The position numbers were made by a program, and so were the translations under genes. This document shows, one piece after another, positions 58,046-64,000 of a DNA stretch of 64,000 bases; the stretch's first letter is position 1; each line of letters opens with the position of its first letter. The stretch comes from Patulibacter sp. SYSU D01012 (GTDB lineage: Bacteria > Actinomycetota > Thermoleophilia > Solirubrobacterales > Solirubrobacteraceae): NCBI RefSeq assembly GCF_017916475.1, contig NZ_JAFMTB010000003.1, positions 1 through 64,000 of the forward strand, written 5' to 3'. The notes below the pieces were generated by a model. It worked only from the letters and a program-made list of their open reading frames with translations, was not told where the DNA came from and did not search any database.

Positions 58046-59833
58046 GTGACCGACGTGCCCGCTCCTCCCCTCCGCGACGGGCGCGGGAGCCGCGTGCTGG
58101 CGGCCGCGCTCGTCGAGGAGCTCGTGCGGGCGGGGATCACGGACGCCGTCACCTCGCCCGGGTCCCGCAACACGCCGCTGCTGCTCGCGCTCGCCGCGGC
58201 CGAGGGCCTGACCACCCACAGCGTCGTCGACGAGCGCACCGCCGGGTTCGTCGCCCTCGGGCTCGCGAAGGCGACGGGGCGGCCGGCGATCCTCTGCTGC
58301 ACGTCCGGGTCGGCGGTGGCCCAGTACCTGCCCGCGGTGGTCGAGGCGCACCACGCCCGCGTCCCCTTGCTCGTCCTGACCGCCGACCGCCCGGCCGAGC
58401 TGCGCGACGTCGGCGCGGGCCAGACCATCGAGCAGAACGGCATCTTCGGCGGCAGCGTCCGCTGGGCGCACGAGCTCGGCCTCGACACGGCCGACGCGGC
58501 CGGGGTGCGCTACGCCCGCACGCTCGCCGCCCGCGCCTGCTTCGCCGCCACCGGCGGGCTCGCGACCCCCGGCCCCGTCCACCTGAACCTGCCGCTACGC
58601 GAGCCGCTCGCGCCCACCGGGCCCGCGCCCGAGGGGCCGCGGCCCGCCCGGCCCGGCGGCGCGCCGTGGGCCCGGCGCACCGGTCGCCTGGGCGCCCCGG
58701 ACGCCGACGCGCTCCGGCGGGTGGCCGAGCTGCTGGCCACCCGGCCCCGCGCCGTCGTCGTCGCCGGCCGGCACGAGACCGATCCCGAGCTGGGGCCCGC
58801 GCTCGCGGCCCTCTGCGAGCTGCTCGGCGTGCCGCTGCTGGCCGACCCGCTCTCGGGCGCCCGGCGCGGCACCGCGGCGATCGCCGCGTACGACGCGTTC
58901 CTGCGGGACCCGGGCGCCGCCCCCGCCGGCACCGAGCTGGTGCTGCGCCTGGGCGACCTGCCGACGAGCAAGCCGCTGCGCCGGTGGCTCGCCGGTCTGC
59001 CGCCCGAGGTGCCGCAGGTGCACGTCGCCGCCGACGGCGTGTGGCAGGACCCCGACGGGGTCCTCTCCGACGTGGTGGTCGCCGCGCCGCTGCCGCTCCT
59101 GCGCGAGCTGGCGCCGCGGCTGGCGCACGTCGAGCGCGACCCGGCGTGGCTGCCGGCCTGGCGCCGCACCGACGACGCCGTCGTGGCCGCCCAGGCGCCG
59201 CTCCTGGACGGCGCCGGGGCCGACGACGCGCCGACCGAGCCGTGGCTGGCCCGCGAGCTCGTCGCGCTGCTCCCGCCCGCCGCCACGCTGCTCGTCGCCG
59301 CATCCATGCCGATCCGCGACGTCGAGGCGTTCATGGCGCCGCGCGAGGCCGTGCGCGTGCTCGCCAACCGCGGCGCGAACGGCATCGACGGCACGCTCGC
59401 CACCGCCTGGGGCCTGGCGCTCGGCCGTGCGCCCGGCGACGGCCCCGTGCACGTGCTGCTCGGCGACGTGGCGCTGCAGCACGACGTCGGCTCGCTGCTG
59501 GCGCTCGGCCGGAGCGGCGTGGACCTGACGGTCGTGCTCGTCGACAACGACGGCGGGGGCATCTTCCACTTCCTGCCGGTGGGCGCGGAGCCGACCCCCG
59601 ACGTCGAGCGCCACGTCATGACCCCCACCGGCCTGGACGTCGACGCGATCGTCGCCGCGGCGGGCGGCACCCTGCACCGCGTCGTCCGGCGCGGCGACCT
59701 GGTCCCCGCGCTGCGGGCGGCCGCCGGCGAGGCCGGCCTGTCGGTCCTCTACGTGCGGACGGAGCGGGCCGCCAACCGCGAGCTGCACCGCGCGCTCGAG
59801 GCGGCCGCGCTGGCCGCTGTCCGCAGCGCGTAG
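58046..59833 (+). CDS. menD: SEPHCHC synthase
   Basis: Thiamine-diphosphate enzyme joining 2-oxoglutarate (as succinic semialdehyde-ThDP) to isochorismate, the first committed menaquinone step; 595 aa. ThDP half-sites: catalytic Glu63 in VVDERTAGF, and VLLGDVALQHDVGSLLAL with VDNDGGGIFHFLP for Mg-diphosphate. SPGSRNTPLLLALA and TADRPAELRDVGAGQTIEQNG (in parts) are MenD-specific. The start is GTG 58046. A strong hairpin ends the gene. Confidence 0.96.
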   Translation: MTDVPAPPLRDGRGSRVLAAALVEELVRAGITDAVTSPGSRNTPLLLALAAAEGLTTHSVVDERTAGFVALGLAKATGRPAILCCTSGSAVAQYLPAVVEAHHARVPLLVLTADRPAELRDVGAGQTIEQNGIFGGSVRWAHELGLDTADAAGVRYARTLAARACFAATGGLATPGPVHLNLPLREPLAPTGPAPEGPRPARPGGAPWARRTGRLGAPDADALRRVAELLATRPRAVVVAGRHETDPELGPALAALCELLGVPLLADPLSGARRGTAAIAAYDAFLRDPGAAPAGTELVLRLGDLPTSKPLRRWLAGLPPEVPQVHVAADGVWQDPDGVLSDVVVAAPLPLLRELAPRLAHVERDPAWLPAWRRTDDAVVAAQAPLLDGAGADDAPTEPWLARELVALLPPAATLLVAASMPIRDVEAFMAPREAVRVLANRGANGIDGTLATAWGLALGRAPGDGPVHVLLGDVALQHDVGSLLALGRSGVDLTVVLVDNDGGGIFHFLPVGAEPTPDVERHVMTPTGLDVDAIVAAAGGTLHRVVRRGDLVPALRAAAGEAGLSVLYVRTERAANRELHRALEAAALAAVRSA

Positions 59834-59841
59834 TCGCCGAA

Positions 59842-59869
59842 CGCGGTCCCGCGCACGCGCGGGACCGCG
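59842..59869. terminator. Strong bidirectional hairpin between menD and the GST-like gene
   Basis: 13-bp perfect arms (CGCGGTCCCGCGC and GCGCGGGACCGCG) about a 2-nt centre, between convergent stop codons. Confidence 0.7.
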
Positions 59870-59884
59870 GGCCCGGTCGGCGCG

Positions 59885-60547
59885 TCAGGCCTGGGGCCGC
59901 GCCGCCACCCGGTCGACCCAGGCCGTCAGGCGCGGGTGGCTGGCGGCGTCGAACCGCCCGTGCTCGTGCAGGACCCGGTGGAAGCCGTCGGGATCCACGT
60001 CGTCGGCGGCGGGCGGGCGCAGGCCGTAGCGCAGGAAGGGGTAGGCGGTGACGTCGCAGATCCCGAACGCGTCGCCGCACAGGTGCTCGTGCTCGCCCAG
60101 TCGCTCCTCGAAGCGGTCGAGCCACGTGCGCATGCGCGCGGCGTCCTCCTCGACCGCCCGGCGCTGGCGGTCCGTCAGGCGGTCGGTGTCGAAGCCGACG
60201 GGCCCCAGCACGGCCGCGATGCGGTTGGGCGGCCCCTTCCACACCTCGTTGAAGCGGTGACAGAACACGTCGGCGAGGGACGCGTCGCCGGGATCGGCGG
60301 GCCACAGCGACGGCGTCGGCCAGCGCTCCTCGATCCACTCCAGGATCCGCGGCGAGTCGGCGAGGGCCTCGCCGTCGTCGAGCAGCAGCACCGGCACGAG
60401 GTCCTGACCGCTGACGTCGCGGACTGCCCGGCGGTCGTCGGGGTCGACGTCGATCCACTCCACCGTCAGCCCCTTGTGCGCGGCGGCGAGGGCGATGCGC
60501 TCCACGTTCGTCGAGTGCGGGATGCGCAGGACGCGCAGGTCGGCCAT
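59885..60547 (-). CDS. Glutathione S-transferase-like protein
   Basis: 220 aa. An N-terminal thioredoxin-like domain (LRVLRIPHSTNVERIALAAAHKG, then DLVPVLLLDDGEALADSPRILEWIEERW with the cis-Pro and Asp-Ser of the glutathione site) and an all-helical C-terminal domain (CGDAFGICDVTAYPFLRYG). Actinobacteria of this kind usually lack glutathione, so its thiol cofactor is uncertain. ATG 60547 lies 6 nt after TACGAT, a leaderless arrangement; the ORF extends upstream without conservation. Confidence 0.8.
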   Translation of the reverse strand: MADLRVLRIPHSTNVERIALAAAHKGLTVEWIDVDPDDRRAVRDVSGQDLVPVLLLDDGEALADSPRILEWIEERWPTPSLWPADPGDASLADVFCHRFNEVWKGPPNRIAAVLGPVGFDTDRLTDRQRRAVEEDAARMRTWLDRFEERLGEHEHLCGDAFGICDVTAYPFLRYGLRPPAADDVDPDGFHRVLHEHGRFDAASHPRLTAWVDRVAARPQA

Positions 60548-60553
60548 GCGCCG

Positions 60554-60559
60554 ATCGTA
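60554..60559 (-). promoter_or_regulatory. Probable -10 box of the GST-like gene (leaderless)
   Basis: TACGAT on the minus strand, 6 nt before the ATG. Confidence 0.4.
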
Positions 60560-60688
60560 CGGCCCGCGCGGGGGACGCGCCTCCTGGCGAACCAACCGCG
60601 TGTTCGGCCACCCGACTTCGCGCGAGTACGGCGGTCACCCCCCGAACGGCCATCCCATTCCGTCAACTTTCGACAGATCAGACGGCTG

Positions 60689-60712
60689 TTTCTGGCCTCA
60701 TATCGCCAGAAA
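60689..60712. promoter_or_regulatory. Candidate operator: 8-bp inverted repeat upstream of the ROK gene
   Basis: TTTCTGGC (60689-60696) and GCCAGAAA (60705-60712) are perfect arms around the 8-bp AT-rich spacer ctcatatc. The spacing (16 bp centre to centre) suits a dimeric winged-helix regulator. It sits about 55 bp upstream of the ROK start, in a region noticeably poorer in GC than its surroundings. A TTGACG -35-like box follows at 60726-60731. Confidence 0.65.
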
Positions 60713-60752
60713 TCGACGAAACCCCTTGACGAGCGCTTTAGGAGGGTGTTTC

Positions 60753-60773
60753 ATGCCGCCGTCGCCATGGTGA
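60753..60773 (+). other. Six-codon upstream ORF overlapping the ROK start
   Basis: ATG 60753 lies 6 nt after AGGAGGG (60740-60746), the best ribosome-binding site in the region, and reads MPPSPW before a TGA at 60771-60773 that overlaps the ROK ATG (60767). Ribosomes would enter here and could reinitiate on the ROK gene; alternatively the site serves the ROK ATG from an unusually long distance. Confidence 0.45.
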
Positions 60774-62002
60774 GCCCTCGCACACACCGCCTCGGGCGGA
60801 CGTCCGCCCAGCGGGTCGTCGACGCCCTGCGGGCGGAGCCCTACGTCACGCGCGCCGAGCTGGCGCAGCGGACGGGGCTGTCGCGGGCCACCGTCTCCGC
60901 GCTCGTGCGCGACCTCGAGCGCGACGGGCTCGTCTGCGTCGTCCCCGCCTCACCGGGCGGCGGCGCGGCGAGCGGCACGAACGGGACCGGTCGCCGGCCC
61001 GAGACCGTGCGCCTCACGCGTCGGGCCGGCGCCGTCCTCGGCGTCGACTTCGGCCACGCCCACGTCCGCGTGGCCGTGTCCGATCTGGCGGGACGGATCC
61101 TCAGCGCGCGCTCCGAGCGCGCCGACGTGGACCGCGGCATGGAGAACGCCCTGCGGGTGGCGCGGCGGCTGGCCGACGTCGTTCGCGAGGAGGCCGAGGT
61201 CGCCCCGGACGAGATCCTGGCGTGCGGCGCGGGCGTCCCCGGCCCGGTCGACCGCAGCACCGGACGGATCGGCTCGACGTCGCTGCTCCCCGGATGGAGC
61301 GGCACGACGCTGTCGACCGCGCTGGAGGAGCGGCTGGGGGTGCCCGTCGCCGTCGACAACGACGCCAACCTCGGCGCGCTCGGCGAGCACGTCGCCGGCG
61401 CCGCCCGCGGCGTGGACGACCTGATCTACGTGAAGATCAGCTCGGGCGTCGGCGCGGGGATCATCAGCGGCGGCCGGCTGCTCCAGGGCAGCAACGGCAT
61501 CGCCGGCGAGCTCGGGCACATCGCCGTGGTCCCGAACGGGGTGCCCTGCCGCTGCGGCGGCCGCGGCTGCCTCGAGACCGTGGCGTCCGGCCCGGCAGTC
61601 CGCCGCCAGCTGCTGCAGAGCACCGGCGAGGAGCTGCCCGGCGACGACCTGCTGCGAGCGCTCCAGGGCGGCGATCCGCGCGTCACCCGCCTGCTGGCGG
61701 ACGCCGGCCGCGCGCTCGGTCGCGTGCTCGCGAACGCCAGCCACCTGCTCGACCCGGACATGATCGTCCTCGGCGGCGACCCCGCGTTCGCGACCGAGCC
61801 GGTCCTCGCCGGCCTGCGCGAGGAGCTCGAGCGCCACCGCCTGCCCGGCGCGGGCAACGAGGTCCGCCTGGCGCCCGCGCAGCTCGGCAGCCAGGGCCAG
61901 GTCGTCGGCGCGCTCCGCCTCGCGGCGCGCTCGCTCGACGGCCTCGCCCCCATCGTCTTCCCGCATCACACCAACGAGTCCCAACGGGAGAGAGTCCAGT
62001 GA
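60767..62002 (+). CDS. ROK-family transcription regulator
   Basis: 411 aa. An N-terminal winged helix (about 14-60: VVDALRAEPYVTRAELAQRTG, then LSRATVSALVRDLERDGLV) is joined to a ROK sugar-kinase-like domain (VLGVDFGHAHVRVAVSDLAG, VDNDANLGALGEH). The zinc motif CRCGGRGCLE lies in the ROK signature. XylR/NagC-type proteins bind sugar and repress adjacent transport genes. ATG 60767 is chosen by frame; GTG 60770 is an alternative. The stop codon overlaps the xylF-like GTG, so it probably controls its own operon through the inverted repeat upstream. Confidence 0.9.
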   Translation: MVSPRTHRLGRTSAQRVVDALRAEPYVTRAELAQRTGLSRATVSALVRDLERDGLVCVVPASPGGGAASGTNGTGRRPETVRLTRRAGAVLGVDFGHAHVRVAVSDLAGRILSARSERADVDRGMENALRVARRLADVVREEAEVAPDEILACGAGVPGPVDRSTGRIGSTSLLPGWSGTTLSTALEERLGVPVAVDNDANLGALGEHVAGAARGVDDLIYVKISSGVGAGIISGGRLLQGSNGIAGELGHIAVVPNGVPCRCGGRGCLETVASGPAVRRQLLQSTGEELPGDDLLRALQGGDPRVTRLLADAGRALGRVLANASHLLDPDMIVLGGDPAFATEPVLAGLREELERHRLPGAGNEVRLAPAQLGSQGQVVGALRLAARSLDGLAPIVFPHHTNESQRERVQ

Positions 62003-63126
62003 CACCTACATTCCGCACCGCGCTCGCCTTCGGCGCGCTGCTGCCGGCCGCCCTCGGGCTCGCCGCCTGCGGCGGCGACGACGACAAGGGCAGCGGCTCG
62101 ACGTCCGCCGGCAGCGGCGGCGGCGAGGCGAAGACCATCGCGCTGCTCCTGCCGGAGTCGAAGACGGCGCGCTACGAGGCGCAGGACCGCCCGGGCTTCA
62201 CGAACGAGCTCAAGCGCCTCTGCCCCGACTGCAAGCTCATCTACTCGAACGCCGACCAGGACGCGTCGAAGCAGCAGAGCCAGGCCGAGTCGGCCATCAC
62301 GAACGGCGCGGACGTCCTCGTCCTCGACCCGGTCGACGCCGAGTCCGCCGCCTCGACGGTGACGCGCGCCAAGCAGTCCAACATCCCGGTCATCTCGTAC
62401 GACCGCCTGATCCAGAAGGCGCCCGTCGACTACTACATCTCGTTCGACAACGAGAAGGTCGGCAAGCTCCAGGGCGAGGCGCTCGTGAAGGCGCTGGGCA
62501 CCCCGCAGGGCAAGTCGATCGTGATGATCAACGGCGCCCCGACGGACTCGAACGCCGCGATGTTCAAGAAGGGCGCGCACTCCGTCCTGGACTCCTCCGG
62601 CGTGAAGATCGCCAAGGAGTACGACACGCCCGACTGGTCGCCCGACAAGGCGCAGACCGAGATGGAGCAGGCCATCACGGCCGTCGGCAAGGACAAGATC
62701 GACGGGGTGTACGCCGCGAACGACGGCACCGGCGGCGGCGCGATCGCCGCGATGAAGTCGGCCGGCATCGACCCGAAGAAGGTCCCGGTCACCGGTCAGG
62801 ACGCCGAGCTGGCGGGCGTGCAGCGCATCATCGCCGGCGAGCAGTACATGACGATCTACAAGGCCCCGAAGCCCGAGACCGAGGCCGCCGCGAAGCTCGC
62901 GGTCGCCCTGGCGCGCGGCGAGGACGCCCCGGCCGGCCTGATCAACGGCGAGTCCGACAACGGCTCGGGCACCCCGATCAAGTCCGTCCTGCTCGACCCC
63001 GTGTCGGTCACGAAGGAGAACATCAAGGACACGGTCGTCAAGGACGGGACGTACTCCGTCGACGAGCTGTGCACGAAGCAGTACGCCGACGCCTGCAAGG
63101 CCATCGGCCTGTCGGAGGCGCGCTAG
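61999..63126 (+). CDS. xylF: Xylose-type ABC transporter substrate-binding lipoprotein
   Basis: 375-aa periplasmic-binding-protein-like lipoprotein: signal peptide with lipobox LAAC, Cys24 lipidated, followed by a Gly/Ser linker. The mature part resembles XylF: QAESAITNGADVLVLDPVDA, VDYYISFDNEKVGKLQGEAL, DGVYAANDGTGGGAIAAMKSAG and VTGQDAELAGVQRIIAGEQYMT. The sugar is probably xylose or a similar monosaccharide. The start is GTG 61999, overlapping the ROK stop codon (GTGA) with GGGAGAGAG upstream. Confidence 0.88.
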   Translation: MTPTFRTALAFGALLPAALGLAACGGDDDKGSGSTSAGSGGGEAKTIALLLPESKTARYEAQDRPGFTNELKRLCPDCKLIYSNADQDASKQQSQAESAITNGADVLVLDPVDAESAASTVTRAKQSNIPVISYDRLIQKAPVDYYISFDNEKVGKLQGEALVKALGTPQGKSIVMINGAPTDSNAAMFKKGAHSVLDSSGVKIAKEYDTPDWSPDKAQTEMEQAITAVGKDKIDGVYAANDGTGGGAIAAMKSAGIDPKKVPVTGQDAELAGVQRIIAGEQYMTIYKAPKPETEAAAKLAVALARGEDAPAGLINGESDNGSGTPIKSVLLDPVSVTKENIKDTVVKDGTYSVDELCTKQYADACKAIGLSEAR

Positions 63127-63131
63127 CCCTC

Positions 63132-63955
<824 letters not shown>

Positions 63956-63959
<4 letters not shown>

Positions 63960-64000
63960 GCAGCACCGGCACGAAGCCCGTCGGCGCCGACGCCCCGGCC
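63956..64000 (+). CDS. xylH: Start of the sugar ABC permease gene (partial)
   Basis: Only 15 codons (MSSTGTKPVGADAPA) are inside the window. ATG 63956 overlaps the ATPase stop codon (ATGA). Assigned as the permease purely from its position after the binding protein and ATPase. Confidence 0.6.

Overview
The window is a very GC-rich (roughly three-quarters G+C by eye), gene-dense chromosomal segment. It most resembles an actinobacterium of the class Thermoleophilia (Solirubrobacterales, for example a Patulibacter/Conexibacter-type organism). This is inference. It rests on codon use, the GlgE-type alpha-glucan genes, menaquinone rather than ubiquinone genes, actinobacterial SerC and SerA forms, and a ferritin-like exported protein of a kind common in that order. 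No rRNA, tRNA, CRISPR array, phage or insertion sequence was seen. Almost everything is housekeeping or central metabolism.

Layout. 0.2-10 kb: tyrS, a class A penicillin-binding protein, and a minus-strand group ilvE, cimA, DegT aminotransferase, argH, 3-methyladenine glycosylase. 10.5-27 kb: a 14-kb minus-strand operon for alpha-glucan and trehalose metabolism (glgE-treS-mak-glgB-treZ-glgX-treY-glycosyltransferase), nearly every junction overlapping by 4 bp, with divergent malQ and an SGNH hydrolase. 27-37 kb: leucine genes (leuB, two methyltransferases, leuD, leuC, a cupin regulator), a purine-type permease with a shortened solute-binding-like lipoprotein, a ferritin-like protein, and leuA. 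37-40 kb: serA-serC. 40.5-48 kb: a class I amidotransferase-like hydrolase, a hexapeptide acetyltransferase, a permuted ATP-grasp plus GCS2-type ligase pair, an M32 carboxypeptidase and a GH15 enzyme. 49-60 kb: ilvC, then menaquinone genes (menE, menB, menA, menC, menH, menD) with an endonuclease IV gene among them. 60-64 kb: a ROK regulator and a xylose-type ABC importer that runs off the right end.

How it works together. CimA/LeuBCD/IlvC/IlvE and LeuA supply branched-chain amino acids. SerC-SerA make serine. The glucan operon can interconvert trehalose, maltose-1-phosphate and branched glucan by TreS-Mak-GlgE-GlgB and release trehalose again by GlgX-TreY-TreZ. The Men genes convert isochorismate towards menaquinone; menF and the final methyltransferase are not evident here.

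The most interesting regulatory sites are not in the long reading frames. (1) Upstream of leuA lies an 18-codon, leucine-rich leader ORF (8 Leu) whose Leu codons are complementary over 7 nt to the leuA ribosome-binding site. (2) Immediately upstream of that, abutting serA, are three tandem ~76-bp units, each able to form a nested hairpin. (3) The serC leader has the hallmarks of a ZTP (pfl) riboswitch. (4) Many start codons lie only 6-11 nt downstream of a TANNNT -10 box, indicating widespread leaderless transcripts.
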